Below, piece after piece: positions 24,299 through 35,552 of a stretch of 64,000 bases of DNA. Position numbers and translations under genes: made by a program. Position 1 is the first letter of the stretch. Every line of letters starts with the position of its first letter. The notes beneath the pieces are model-generated. The model was not told the origin of the DNA. It ran no database searches and saw only the letters and a list, made by a program, of their open reading frames with translations. The stretch covers positions 60,925,815 through 60,989,814 of the forward strand of contig CM056721.1 of the NCBI GenBank assembly GCA_029844215.1. Direction: 5' to 3'. This DNA comes from Przewalskia tangutica. Lineage: Eukaryota; Streptophyta; Magnoliopsida; Solanales; Solanaceae.

Positions 24299-25434
24299 AT
24301 GCCTCCACGCAAGGCAACCAGGGCCCAGAAGGGCAAGGTAGCGAGGAGGCTGCGAGTAAAGCGGCGGTCTCACCGAGACCACGGCACTGAGCCTCCATCC
24401 ACGGCACAGGCGGAGGAGATGGGTTACAAGGAGATGGCCCAGTTATTGGCCAGGATCGTGGCTAGGCACGAGATAGTTTGAATCACGGCGATTCGTGCGT
24501 GCACCTATAGTTCACGAGTCGAGATAGTTTGAGACTACGGGATTTTACGAGTTGCGGCCCACGAGTTCTACGGTCGAGGCCGAGGATGATCGCGAGTTCA
24601 TCAAGCGATTCTGACGGATCATGAGAGTGATCAAGGCTTCGAGACCGAGTCGGTGGTTTGGGTTCACATCGGCCGCGTGATCTGCGATCGTTTGATTCAT
24701 GGGAGCTGTCACGGGGAGCATGCGCCTCGGTGTATGGGACGAGTTCTCGAGGCTTTCGGCCATTTCTTGCCTCACGGATGAGGAGAAGTGCGGCGACAAA
24801 TTTTTGATGCTGAGACAGAGAGGGCGCACAGTTCGGGAGTACAATGTAGAGTTTGATTTGTTGGCCCGGTATGTCCCCGCTTTGGTGGCAGATATGGAGG
24901 ATAGAGTGCACCGTTATGTCACCGGGCTCGATGATTATTTAGCGAATGGATGCACAGGAGTAACTCTTCAACCGGGCATGGACATTGCCGCGTCGAACTA
25001 TCATGCGTGATCGAGAACATAAGGTCGGCGGAATGACGAAGATCGGCATAAGAGGGCGGGCAGCGGTCCTCTGGTGACCTTGAGCGGCGGCCTCAACAGC
25101 GAGACTAGTTATGCGCCTCCGCCCGATCTGAGTTCTCCACCACGATCTTGGGGCGTTCGAGAGATTGAGGCGGTCGGGGCTCGAGGTTTGAGTTTTGGGG
25201 AAAGCGAGGATGTTAGTCAGATGGGACCACCCCTACCTCGTTGTGGCTATTGTGGTAGGCTCCATGATGGGGAGTGTCATGCTAGTATGGGAGTTTGTTT
25301 TACATGCGACAGCGGGGCCATTTGCGAGAAATTGTCCAACCAAAGGTAAGCGCGGATGTAGAGACTTCGACGCCGGGATCGATGGTGGTTCATCTCCTTC
25401 TTTTGTGCGCCGTGCAGGGAAGGAACATGAGTAG
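24299..25434 (+). pseudogene. E7 gag (broken)
   Basis: ATG at 24299 starts MPPRKATRAQKGK, followed by EEMGYKEMAQLLARIVARHE. The gag domain is recognisable near 24560-24980 (REYNVEFDLLARYVPALVADMED, GLDDYL). The C-terminus has one zinc-knuckle unit at about 25225-25345: CGYCGRLHDGEC, then CFTCDSGAI with the second half of the CCHC lost. The last frame stops at 25432-25434. Frames change at least four times. It is the only protein relic in E7. Confidence 0.87.
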
Positions 25435-25734
25435 AACGACAAAAGGGAAAGTGAAGCAATAGTTACAGGTATATTCTTAACCCTCTAGAGACTAGTAGGC
25501 ATTGATGTTATGGTAATGTGTTAAGTTTTATGTTCGGATAGCTTGGTGTTAAAATGTGATTTAGAAGCCTGGTTGGTGAAAAAGGGTAAGTCTGGGGATG
25601 AGAAAATTTTGAACCTTAGAATTTATAACAGTTGAGACCTTAGATGTAAGGCCGTCTTGGGTAGAAGACTTTACGGTTAATCTTTGTCGGAGTGTATAGT
25701 ATACGTGGAGTTTTGTGGGATAATTCCATAGGTA
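25435..25734 (+). other. E7 post-gag non-coding region, first part
   Basis: Between gag and the E8 insertion. It shares TCTTAACCCTCTAGAGA, GTTATGGTAATGTGTTAAG and GACCTTAGATGTAAGGCC with E5 and E8. Where a full element would encode protease there is no coding signal. Confidence 0.7.
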
Positions 25735-25739
25735 GTGTG
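25735..25739 (+). repeat. Target-site duplication of E8, left copy (GTGTG)
   Basis: GTGTG immediately before the E8 start TGTTATACC at 25740, repeated exactly at 34809-34813. Confidence 0.93.
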
Positions 25740-25950
25740 TGTTATACCCCGTATTTTCAGAGTATGTACGTGAGGACGTACGTAGAAAATTTGAGCCTTA
25801 AGTTAGGCAAGTTTCGAAATTTGTACACAACACCCGATTAGAGTCGTTTTTCGACGAAACGTTTCCACAGCTTTTGTTGGGAAAATTCCGGCTATGTCAT
25901 TTATAATTTTTGCGGATTTTTCCGAGAGACGAAACATTTTGGACCAACGG

Positions 25951-25972
25951 GAGGGTGACAAGTGTCACCCTC
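25951..25972. promoter_or_regulatory. Inverted repeat in E8 5' U3
   Basis: Arms GAGGGTGACA / TGTCACCCTC with centre AG, about 210 bp into the LTR. In the 3' LTR the second arm has lost a C (around 31593-31612). Confidence 0.6.
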
Positions 25973-26142
25973 ACATTGGCCTTGAGTGGGCGGCAAAAGG
26001 GACGAACAAGGTGGCTTGTTTTGTCTTGGAGTTGGTAGGATATTTTGTGTGCAAGTTGGCTTAGGACACTTGCCCAAATCTTGGCCTTACACTTGCCTTG
26101 CACTTGGCATAATCTTGGCCATTGGTTGGCCATCCCTTGACC

Positions 26143-26150
26143 TATAAATA
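26143..26150 (+). promoter_or_regulatory. TATA box of E8 5' LTR
   Basis: TATAAATA preceded by GGCCATTGGTTGGCC (two CCAAT-like motifs). It is about 400 bp from the LTR start, so U3 would be only ~430 bp of 3.4 kb. Confidence 0.75.
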
Positions 26151-28045
26151 CCCTCTAATGCAAGAGTTATTCTTCATCCACACTTGTGAAATTCAAGAAA
26201 AATACTCCTCCCTCTTGTGAGCAATTCGTCCGCCACACTACCCTCCCCAGCCAGGTGAGCCTTGGCGAGAGCCACCCCTCCCGCTGTGGTGTTTGGCGTG
26301 GGGTACCCCACTAGCCTAGTTGTTTCAGTATAATACCCTTTGTTGTGGTATAGAAATACTCTCTAGTATTGTTATAATGTCAAAATACTTTAGCCCAAAT
26401 ACCTTGTAGTACTTTCCAAAGTACCGCTGTACGAAAAGCCGGAAAATACGATTATACTTTCCTTTAGCCTCTAAACGAAACCACAAGGAAATCTTCACGT
26501 AGTTGAAGTTGTAAGTAGAAGTTGGTTAGAACTTCTAAGGGTTGTTTGGAGCGGATTGGAGCACTCGGAGTAGGAGCTAAACGTTGCTCAGGAGCGACAT
26601 TATACTTGGATAATTTTGGGCTTATCGAGGTAAACACTACTGTCCTTCTATTGTAATTGGAAATTACATGTTGTTTGAATATATAGTTGAAGTATACTAT
26701 ATATAGAATGAACATAGTATTGTGGCAATGTCTTTTGACTTAAGCTGAAGAATAAAGAATCGAATCTGACTGTAATTACATGAGTGTATTACAGTAGACT
26801 TGTATAGCATTACTGTGTAGTAGAATTGTACACGTCCGGTTAGACGTGTAAAACCCCCCCTGGTTGGCTTGGTAGTCGGCCTCGATAGAGGAGGAGATTT
26901 CTGTTGTTGCGGGGAGGTCTTTGCCGAATTTTCTGTAGATTATGGAACGTTGAGATCTAGATGTTAATAGCGCCTTGTGGCCTTATAGGTTGAAGTACTA
27001 CGTGTGGAGTGATCCACTTGGCTTAGGAGTAGCCGCGGTTTGAGGTACTTGGGCGTTTTGCTATTAGTCGACAATCGTCGCGAGGTATGTGAACCTCTTC
27101 CTATCTCTTCTAGCATGATATGTGTGAACTATGTAGTACGGTGACGTACATGTGTTAACTGTGTTTGATTGTTCTTAAAACATAAAGTGTTATAACGGCT
27201 TTATGGGAAGTTGGTTATAACAGCTTTATGTAGGTAAGAAAATACTTTGTGGTTTTAAAAGGTAACTGATGTGAACTATAACTGGCTAGTTATAATAAAG
27301 AACTTGATGTATTTCAAAAGATTTATAAATCGAGAGTAACACTTGGTTTTAAAGGATTTAAAAAGAGTTATACTAGCTTTATGGGAGTTAGGTATAATGT
27401 CTTAAGAGAAGTAAAGAAAATGGTTTAATGATGTTAGAAGTTAAGAGACTTGATCTTATAAGATAAGAGACTTAACTTATTTGTTTTAATGGGGATGTTT
27501 GTGTGAAACCTCATTCGTGAGTAATGAGTACTTGGTTTTATTTAAAGGGATAATGTTTCTTGATTTGGAAATCGAATGTGTATCGACAGGACCAACTGCG
27601 GCGTTAATAAAGGAAAATGTATTGAATAATGATGTATCGTATTAAAACTAGTAGAAACCTCCATCTGCATATAAAACTAAGATGAGACAAAATGATATTA
27701 CATTTTCTAGATCATGGTCTTTGTAATAAGAATGTTGTAAACAAGAATAACCTACTCTCGTGAGACATATATTACTCAATTGTTCTAAAAGGAATCAGTG
27801 ATTAAGTTTATGAACTATGAAACCATTTGAAAATGAGAAGCTTGAGTAATTGAAACTAGGCAAACTGGAACTTAGGAAAAGAATGTTGTTACTTGATTTT
27901 GGAAAGGAATGTGGGTTGGTCATTCTAATACTACGGGTATCGGGTGACTTTTATAAAAGTAATGGATCTCTTTTAAAAGAACTTAACGTATGTAGTACTT
28001 TGGGGTTAAAACCCCGGACTTTGGCATAAAATGAAAGTACTTTGA

Positions 28046-28147
28046 GTTGTTGTGAAACTTGCCTATGCTTGTTGTTGTGAAACTTGCCTATGCTTGTTGT
28101 TGTGAAACTTGCCTATGCTTGTTGTTGTGAAACTTGCCTATGCTTGT
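28046..28147. repeat. 25-bp tandem repeat in E8 5' LTR, 4 copies
   Basis: GCCTATGCTT recurs at 28061, 28086, 28111 and 28136, an exact 25-bp period with almost no divergence. The same four copies are at 33686-33787. E7 has one unit and E5 two. Confidence 0.96.
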
Positions 28148-28303
28148 GATGATAGCCTTTGTTGTGCAAGTGTGGTATTTTACGTATTCTGGCGTCTCGA
28201 TAGAGGCGGTTGACTTGTTGAACTTACTTGGGCGTCTTTGGCGGTGATGGAGAATTCCACGGGTATGTTTCCATTTTGATTATTGTCTTGTTGTTGATGT
28301 CAC

Positions 28304-28580
28304 ATGGACATGTCTGCCGTCTGATTGGGGCATGCGGCCGTGCGGCGGGTTGATTACCGATATATGGTTATTGCGCAACATGGGCGTGTCTACACCGTCA
28401 AAGATGTCCGGGGCATGTGGCCATGCGGCGAGGTTGACCACCCAAGATATTGTTATTGAGGTTACATGGGCATGTCTACCGTCACGATTCCGGGGCATGT
28501 GGCGTGCGGCCTTATTATGTGTTGCATCATGGACATGTCTGCCGTCACGATTCCGGGGCATGCGGCCGTGATCACGAACA
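28304..28580. repeat. ~65-85-bp imperfect tandem repeat in E8 5' LTR, 4 copies
   Basis: Units start with TGGACATGTCTGCCGTC-like sequence (28311, 28386, 28472, 28536) and contain GGGGCATGCGGCCGTG. Counterpart at 33943-34215. Many CCG/CGG sites, where the two copies differ most. Confidence 0.88.
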
Positions 28581-29167
28581 TGATGGATGTTGTGGGCGTG
28601 AGACCCATAGTTATATTTGAGTGGTGACTTTGAGGCGTGAGTCCACGACTTGGCACTTTTTATGTTGCGTCTTGTATTTTGGTTATCATACATGTCTCAC
28701 CTTTTTAAGCTATTATGATTTCATTCTGATGTTGTGATTTCACATACTTGGTACTGTTATCGACCTCCTTCGGGCTGCGTTCATCTGCATGAGTAGAGGT
28801 ACATCGGTCGTGGATCCCCGCTCTTAGGATCTCATTTCAGCGTGTTGGAAAGCTCCGTTCCTTCGGAGGCTTATCTTTGGTATGTTTCCCTGAGTTGTAG
28901 GTTCTTGTACATTCAGGGGTATGGCGGGGCCCTGTCCCGTCATAGTTGTTGTAAATCTTAGAGGTCTGTAGCACTGTTGTGGGCAGGGTTTGTAAAAAGG
29001 ATAACTGTTCGGGTTTTTATGTATATCGAAAGGCAATCGTTTTTGGTTGGGTATTTATTTATTATATATCTTGTTTCATTTCTAGTTTTTTATTTTCCGT
29101 TGTTTTTCTCGATGTTGTATCACTAGGGTGCGGGGTAAGGCACGATGGGCCGAGTTCGGGCGTTACA

Positions 29168-29369
29168 AAGTGGTATCGAGCGATTAGTCCTCGGAAAGTG
29201 TCTGAGCCGTGTCTAGTAGAGTCTTGATTATCGGTGTGTTGTGCACCACATCTATAATCAGGAGGCTATAGGACATTTAGGATTGGTTTCCATTCTTCTC
29301 ATTCTGAGATCGTGCCTTAGAGCTGTGTTGTAAGTTGGACCCCTCTGACGTGTTTCGTTTTTACCGATT
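29168..29369 (+). other. E8 leader with PBS
   Basis: PBS 29171-29181, TGGTATCGAGC. The leader is about 200 bp with GTGTTGTGCACCAC, as in the other elements. Confidence 0.88.
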
Positions 29370-30630
29370 ATGCCTGCGAAGGCAACCGGGGCCCGAGAAG
29401 GGCAAAGCGGCGGAGGCTGCTAGTGGGATTGAGAGAATGCGAGCGCGAGCGGTCGATACGAGTAGTGCTTGACGGCGAGTTTTGCGGCGCCGCCCGGCCT
29501 GTGAGTTTAGAGCGCAGCGGTGGCTGCGAGACTCTGATACGAGCCTCAGTTCCCACGATGCAGGCGGGAGATGGTCACAAGGAGATGGCCCAGTTATTGG
29601 CAAGTGTTGTGGCCAGATATGAGATAAGGCAGGCCTTGGCCGATTCAGTTCAGCGGCTTTAGTGCACGAAGGCGACAGTTTGAGGCTACGGGATTTCCTT
29701 AGTTGTAGCCGCTTTGAGTTTTACTGGTCGAGGCGGAGGATGATCCGCAGGAGTTCATCCGTCGATTCGCGAAGGATCATCACGGGTGATCAAGGCTTGA
29801 GGCGAGTCTGTGACATTTGGTTCGCATCGGCCGCGTGATACGCGATCGATTGGTTTTGACTCGTGGGAGCTTTCGGGAGAGCATGCACTTCCCGGCCGTT
29901 TGGGGCGAGTTTTTGGGGCCTTCTGGCACATTTCTTGCCTCACAAATGAGGAGGGCTCGGGTAAACAGATTTTGATGTTGAGGCGAAGCAGCGTCTGATT
30001 CGGGAGTACAATGTGGAGTTCGACTCATTGGCGGTATGTTCCGCATTAGTAGCTAGTATGGAGGATCGAGTGCCGATATGTTACGAGGCTCGATGATTAC
30101 CTAGCAGAAGTTGTTCGGTGTTTCTCTTGGCCGGGCATGGACGTGCCGCATTGAGCTCATGCACTGGGTGCGAGGCGCAGAATCGGCAGGTGGACCGCTT
30201 TCGCGAAGAAGGCCAAGGCGGCGGATATTTTGGCGACTTCGAGGCGGACCGCCTCGGCCAGCGAACTAGTTATGTACCTCCGCCATTGCAGTGGTCCCCG
30301 CGACGCCGGGACCCGTTGGGATATTCAGAGGCGGTCGTGGCTCCTGTGCTTGAATGTTCGAGGAGTAGGGTGTTGGCGGATCGATCACCCACCTCGGTGT
30401 GGTCGATGTGGTAGACCGCATTTCGAAGTGTCGTAGTACCAAGGAGCTTGTTATTCTTGCGGCAGCGGGGCCATATGACGAGACTGTCCGACCGAGTGGC
30501 GCTGGTAGGATAGCCTGACTCTTTGGAAGCGATTGCGGGTTCTTCACCTTCCATGCCAGCAGAATGTTCGTACCGGCGTGAGCCCGGTAAGTCGCGGTGG
30601 GAGTTCCCGATTCTAGCGGTCCTTTGAACC
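29370..30630 (+). pseudogene. E8 gag (broken)
   Basis: ATG at 29370 (MPAKATG-like, one of the CGC codons lost). GHKEMAQLLASVVARYEIRQ lies at 29575-29640. The gag domain at 29740-30110 is in several frames (EFIRRF-like, REYNVEFDSL-like). The knuckle unit is at about 30400-30500: RCGRCGRPHFE, then CYSCGSGAI and RDCPT in other frames. No full-length frame survives, though the DNA still aligns along its length with E11 gag. Confidence 0.83.
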
Positions 30631-31355
30631 GCCTACTTTCGTATATCCTTAACCATCTAGAGTTTTGTATGTTATGATAATGTGTTAAGTGTTATGTTCG
30701 GATAGCTTTGTGCTAAAATGTGACTTAGAAGCATGCTTAGTGAAAGCGGTAAGCACAGGGTGAGAAAATGATGAACCTTAGAATATTACAGAGGAGACCT
30801 TAGATGTAAGGCCGTTTTGAGTACAAGTTTTTGCAAGTGATCCTTGTCGAGTGCATTTTATGCCTAGAATGTATTGTGTGATAAGTCCACTGGTTGAGTA
30901 AATGAAAGTGGTAGCTTTCGCGATGTGATTAGCAAGATTGTTAGTGTCGGAAGCAAGAGTTGGCGCGACGATGGGTCGGGTCGGGGCCATGTTGCGGGCC
31001 AACCGCGTCGTTCGAGGAAGTCAGCTGCAGGTGGTCCCGCCGGTGGCGAGTCACGAGGGTGCTAGGCCCAGTTTAGATGACCAGCGTATGAGTTCGTGGA
31101 TCGTTCGACCGAAGTAGATCGTGAAGGCGGGAATGGCCTTAAGGAAGATTGGCGAGTAAGATGACCAAGTTTGGAGGTAGTGACTCCAAAGTTTTGGGAA
31201 GCGAAATGATGGTGAAGTATGGTGCGTATACTAGAAGAGTTCAAGTGTTCGAGGAGGGCACTACGAGTAAGGAGGAAGAGAGCGTGTGTTATGTTTGTGG
31301 CCGTGTGTGGCATTGGCAACTTGTTAGAAGATCTTCTTCGTGTCGTCTTTAGAAG
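30631..31355 (+). other. E8 post-gag region, no pol
   Basis: It holds the conserved GTTATGTTCGGATAGC, GACCTTAGATGTAAGGCC, GATTAGCAAGATTGTT and a GC-rich block (30960-31080: GGTGGTCCCGCC, CACGAGGGTGCTAGGCCCAG) also found in E9 and E11. Then an A/G-rich stretch leads to the PPT. I see no RT or integrase signal. Confidence 0.75.
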
Positions 31356-31389
31356 GAACATTCGGGACGAATGTTTCTAAGGAGGAGAA
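31356..31389 (+). other. E8 hairpin and polypurine tract
   Basis: Arms AACATTCG and CGAATGTT around GGA (31356-31377), then AAGGAGGAGAA (31379-31389) directly before the 3' LTR. Confidence 0.9.
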
Positions 31390-31782
31390 TGTTATACCAG
31401 TATTTTCAGAGTATGTGCGTGAGGGCGTGCGTAGAAAATTTGAGCCTTAAGTTAGGCAAGTTTGAAATTTGTACACAACACCGATTAGAGTCGTTTTTCG
31501 CTAAACGTTTCCACTTTTGTTTGGAAAATTCGGCTATGTCATTTATAATTTTTGCGGATTTTTCCGAGAGGCGAAACATTTTGGACCAACGGGAGGGTGA
31601 CAAGTGTCACCTCACATTGGCCTTGAGTGGGCGGCAAAGGGACGAACAAGGTGGCTTGTTTTGTCTTGGAGTTGGTAGGATATTTTGTGTGCAAGTTGGC
31701 TTAGGACACTTGCCCAAATCTTGGCCTTACACTTGCCTTGCACTTGGCATAATCTTGGCCATTGGTTGGCCATCCCTTGACC

Positions 31783-31790
31783 TATAAATA
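31783..31790 (+). promoter_or_regulatory. TATA box of E8 3' LTR
   Basis: TATAAATA in the same context as at 26143. In a 3' LTR it could drive read-out transcription into the E7 sequence. Confidence 0.7.
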
Positions 31791-33685
31791 CCCCTCTAAT
31801 GCAAGAGTTATTCTTCATCCACACGTGTGAAATTCAAGAAAAATACTCCCTCCTCTTGTGAGCAATTAAATCCGCCACACTACCCCCCAGAGTGAGCCTT
31901 GGCGAGAGCCACCCCTCCTTTGTGGTGTTTGGCGTGGGGTACCCCACTAGCCTAGTTGTTTCCGTATAATACCCTTTGTTGTGGTATAGAAATACTCTCT
32001 AGTATTGTTATAATGTCCAAAATACTTTAGCCCAAATACCTTGTAGTACTTTCCAAAGTACCCTTTGTACGAAAAGCCCAGAAAATACGATTATACTTTC
32101 CTTTAGCCTCTAAACGAAACCCTAAGGAAATCTTCACCCGTAGTTGAAGTTGTAAGTAGAAGTTGGTTAGAACTTAAGGGTTGTTTGGAGCGGATTAGCA
32201 CTCGGAGTAGGAGCTAAACGTTGCTCAGGAGCGACATTATACTTGGATAATTTTGGGCTTATCGAGGTAAACACTACTGTCCTTCTATTGTAATTGGAAA
32301 TTACATGTTGTTTGAATATATAGTTGAAGTATACTATATATAGAACTGAACATAGTATTGTGGCAATGTCTTTTGACTTAAGCCTGAAGAATAAAGAACT
32401 GAACTGAACTGTAATTACATAGGGCTGTATTACAGTAGACTTGTATAGCATTACTGTGTAGTAGAATTGTACACGTCCGGTTAGACGTGTAAAACCCCCC
32501 CTGGTTGGCTTGGTAGCCGGCCTCGATAGAGGAGGAGATTTACGCTGTTGCGGGAGAGTCTTTGCGAATTTTACGTAGATTATGGAACGTTGAGATCTAG
32601 ATGTTAATAAGCGCCTTGTGGCCTTATAGGTTGAAGTACTACGTGTGGAGTGATCCAGCTTAGGAGTAGCGGCGGTTTGAGGTACTTGGAGGCGTTTTGC
32701 TATTAGTCGACAATCGTCGCGAGGTATGTGAACCTCTTCCTATCTCTTAGCATGATATGTGTGAACTATGTAGTACGGTAGACGTACGTGTGTTAGCGTG
32801 TTTGATTGTTCTTAAAACATAAAGTGTTATAACGGCTTTATGGGAAGTTGGTTATAACAGCTTTATGTAGGTAAGAAAATACTTTGTGGTTTTAAAAGGT
32901 AACTGATGTGAACTATAACTGGCTAGTTATAATAAAGAACTTGATGTATTTCAAAAGATTTATAAATCGAGAGTAACACTTGGTTTTAAAGGATTTAAAA
33001 AGAGTTATACTAGCTTTATGGGGAGTTAGGTATAATGTCTTAAGAGAAGTAAAGAAAATGGTTTAATGATGTTAGAAGTTAAGAGACTTGATCTTATAAG
33101 ATAAGAGACTTAACTTATTTGTTTTAATGGGGATGTTTGTGTGAAACCTCATTCGTGAGTAATGAGTACTTGGTTTTATTTAAAGGGATAATGTTTTACT
33201 GATTTCGGAAATCAGAATGTGTATCGACAGACCACTGCAGCGTTAATAAAGGAAAATGTATTGAATAATGATGTATCGTATTAAAACCAGTAGAAACCTC
33301 CATCTGCATAGAAACTAAGATGAGACAAAATGATATTACATTTTCTAGATCATGGCTGCTGTAATAAGAATGTTGTAAACAAGAATAACCTACTCTCACG
33401 TGAGACATATATTACTCAATTGTTCTAAAAAGGAATCAGGTGATTAAGTTTATGAACTATGAAACCATTTGAAAATGAGAAGCTTGAGTAATTGAAACTA
33501 GGCAAAGCGGAACTTAGGAAAAGAATGTTGTTACTTGATTTTGGAAAGGAATGTGGGTTGGTCATTCTAATACTACGGTATCGGGTGACTTTTATAAAAG
33601 TAATGGATCTCTTTTAAAAGAACTTAACGTATGTAGTACTTTGGGGTTAAAAACCGGACATGGGCATAAAATGACAGTACTTTGA

Positions 33686-33787
33686 GTTGTTGTGAAACTT
33701 GCCTATGCTTGTTGTTGTGAAACTTGCCTATGCTTGTTGTTGTGAAACTTGCCTATGCTTGTTGTTGTGAAACTTGCCTATGCTTGT
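33686..33787. repeat. 25-bp tandem repeat in E8 3' LTR, 4 copies
   Basis: GCCTATGCTT at 33701, 33726, 33751 and 33776; identical in copy number to the 5' array. Confidence 0.96.
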
Positions 33788-33942
33788 GATGATAGCCTTT
33801 GTTGTGCAAGTGTGGTATTTACGTATTCGCGTCTCTCGATAGAAGTAGGTTGACTTGTTGAGAACTTACTTGGACGTGCTGGCAGTGATGGAGAATTCCA
33901 CGGGTATGTTTCCATTTTGATTACTGTCTTGTTGTTGATGTC

Positions 33943-34215
33943 ACATGGACATGTCTACACCGTCTGATTAGGGGCATGCGGCCCGTGCGGCGGGTTGATT
34001 ACCGATATATGGTTATTCTTGCAACATTGGCGTGTCTACACCGTCGCAGATTCCGGGGCATGTGGCCGTGCGGCGGGGTTGACCACCGATATATTGTTAT
34101 TGAGGTTACATGGGCATGTCTACCGTCAAGATTCCGGGGCATGTGGCCCGTGCGGCCTTGTTATTATTGTTGCATCATGGACATGTCTACCGTCACGATA
34201 TTCGGGCATGCGGCC
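33943..34215. repeat. GC-rich imperfect tandem repeat in E8 3' LTR
   Basis: Counterpart of 28304-28580. Units carry GACATGTCTACACCGTC and GGGGCATGTGGCCGTG. Confidence 0.86.
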
Positions 34216-34808
34216 ATGATGCGAACATGATGGATGTTGTGGGCGTGAGACCCATAGTTAGATTTGAGTGGTGAATTTGAGGGCGTGAGTCCCTGAGTTG
34301 ACTGGTTTTAGGTGGTGTCCTGTATGTTGGTTATCATAGATGTCTCCTGCTTTTTAAGCTATTATGATTTCATTCTGATTTGTGATTTCACATACTTGGT
34401 ACTGTTATCGACCTCCTTGGGCTGCGTTAAATGCGCAGTAAGTACATCGGTCGTGGATCCGCTCTTAGGATCTCATTTCAGCGTGTTGGAAAGCTCGTTC
34501 CTTGGAGGCTTATCTTTGGTATGTTTCCACGAGTTGTAGGTTCTTGTACATTCGGGGTATGGCGGGAGCCTGTCCGTCATAGTTGTTGTAAATCTTAAGT
34601 GCATGCTTTGTTGTGGCGGGGTTTGTAAAAAGGATAAGCGTTGGGTTTTTATGTATATCTTGAAGGCACTGTTTTGGTTGGCCTGTTTATTTATTATATC
34701 TCTTGTTTCATGACTCGTGTTTTATTTTCCGCTGGTTTTCTCTGATGTTGTATCACTAGGGTGCCCGGGGTAAGGCACCAGTAACGGGCCCGGGTTCGGG
34801 GCGTTACA

Positions 34809-34813
34809 GTGTG
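34809..34813 (+). repeat. Target-site duplication of E8, right copy (GTGTG)
   Basis: Identical to 25735-25739. E7 sequence resumes after it. Confidence 0.93.
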
Positions 34814-35208
34814 AGATGGAAGTGGTAGCCTTTATGACGTGGATTAGTAAGATGACCAAGTTTGGAGGTAGTGACTCCAAGGTTGGGGAAACTGAAGCAG
34901 CGGCTGAATTGTGGTATGTATAATAGAAAGAGTTCAGGTGTACGAGGAGGGTACGACGAGTAAGGAGAGAAGCGAACGAGTGTTAAGAGAATGGAAGCGA
35001 CCTTTTGGTGAAGTAAGGATATGGCGAGAGTATCCTTTAGACCGGGGGTGGAGAAAATAGTGATGTTATGCACGTTAGAGGTGATATCCTCGTTGGCATG
35101 GATGGGAGTTTTGCGCATGTGTGATATTATGGCCATGGGAGGCATAATTGATTTTGTGGGTGTAGTAGTGAAGACTACACTAGCGCCTGCGTTTTGGAGA
35201 CTTAGAAG
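34814..35208 (+). other. E7 post-gag region, second part
   Basis: Continuation of the E7 interior after E8. It contains AAGTGGTAGCCTTTATGACG and a 3' untranslated-like block (about 35000-35200) that aligns with E11 56815-57000. No integrase relic is seen here, unlike E9 and E11. Confidence 0.75.
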
Positions 35209-35244
35209 GAACATTCGGGACGAATGTTTCTAAGGGGGGGAGAA
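35209..35244 (+). other. E7 hairpin and polypurine tract
   Basis: Hairpin arms at 35209-35230, then AAGGGGGGGAGAA (35232-35244) directly before TGTTACACC. Confidence 0.9.
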
Positions 35245-35552
35245 TGTTACACCCCGTAAATTCAAGAAGATAAGATAAGAACATACCAAGGAATATAAGA
35301 TTTGAAAGTTGAAAGATAAGTTGACAAACATGTGTTGGACGGATTTTGAGTCTACCTTGGAGTGTTGCACCCCAGTTGTTAAGAATTGATAGGTGTTTAA
35401 AAAGTCTAGTGTGTAGTCCGTTAAATCTAGTTCCCAACGCAACAAACCGCTCATCGATAGGACATCGGGGTCGAAAGTTATGAAAGTTACAAGTTCGGTG
35501 CGCGATCGGTAAGCGATGGTTTCGATTCGAAGTCACATGCGCGCTGGAGCAG
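35245..35552 (+). repeat. E7 3' LTR, first part
   Basis: It matches the first ~300 bp of the 5' LTR (20802-21100), then is cut by the minus-oriented E9. It continues at 44895. Confidence 0.94.

Larger units (their letters stand above)
25740..29167 (+). repeat. E8 5' LTR, 3428 bp
   Basis: Order from the start: module with GTACGTGAGGACGTACGTA, palindrome 25951-25972, CCAAT-like motif, TATA 26143-26150, C-rich stretch, CATAAAG module 27181-27230, AATAAA at 27606-27611, 25-bp tandem repeat 28046-28147, GC-rich tandem repeat 28304-28580, terminal CGTTACA. No gene lies in it. Confidence 0.95.
25740..34808 (+). mobile_element. E8: complete gag-only LTR element, plus strand
   Basis: 5' LTR 25740-29167, interior 29168-31389 (2222 bp), 3' LTR 31390-34808, flanked by GTGTG duplications. 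It is the only structurally complete, uninterrupted element with both ends and both duplications in the window. LTRs are nearly identical, so insertion is recent. The interior has PBS, gag with knuckle remnants, a post-gag region, hairpin and PPT, but no pol. Its LTRs end CGTTACA instead of CGTGACA. Confidence 0.96.
31390..34808 (+). repeat. E8 3' LTR, 3419 bp
   Basis: Twin of 25740-29167, with TATA at 31783-31790, CATAAAG module at 32818-32867, AATAAA at 33245-33250, and tandem arrays at 33686-33787 and 33943-34215. It ends CGTTACA at 34808. Differences from the 5' LTR cluster at CTG/CAG/CCG. Confidence 0.95.

Noticed and set aside
28046..28147. Short regular repeats that might be CRISPR
   Set aside because: The 25-bp units are directly adjacent with no unique spacers, lie in a plant LTR, and are repeated exactly in the partner LTR.
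28280..28693. 137-codon minus frame in E8 5' LTR
   Set aside because: It follows the GC-rich tandem array; the 3' LTR counterpart does not keep the frame.
35021..35233. 70-codon frame before the E7 PPT
   Set aside because: The aligned E11 and E9 sequences do not conserve the frame, so it is treated as untranslated sequence.
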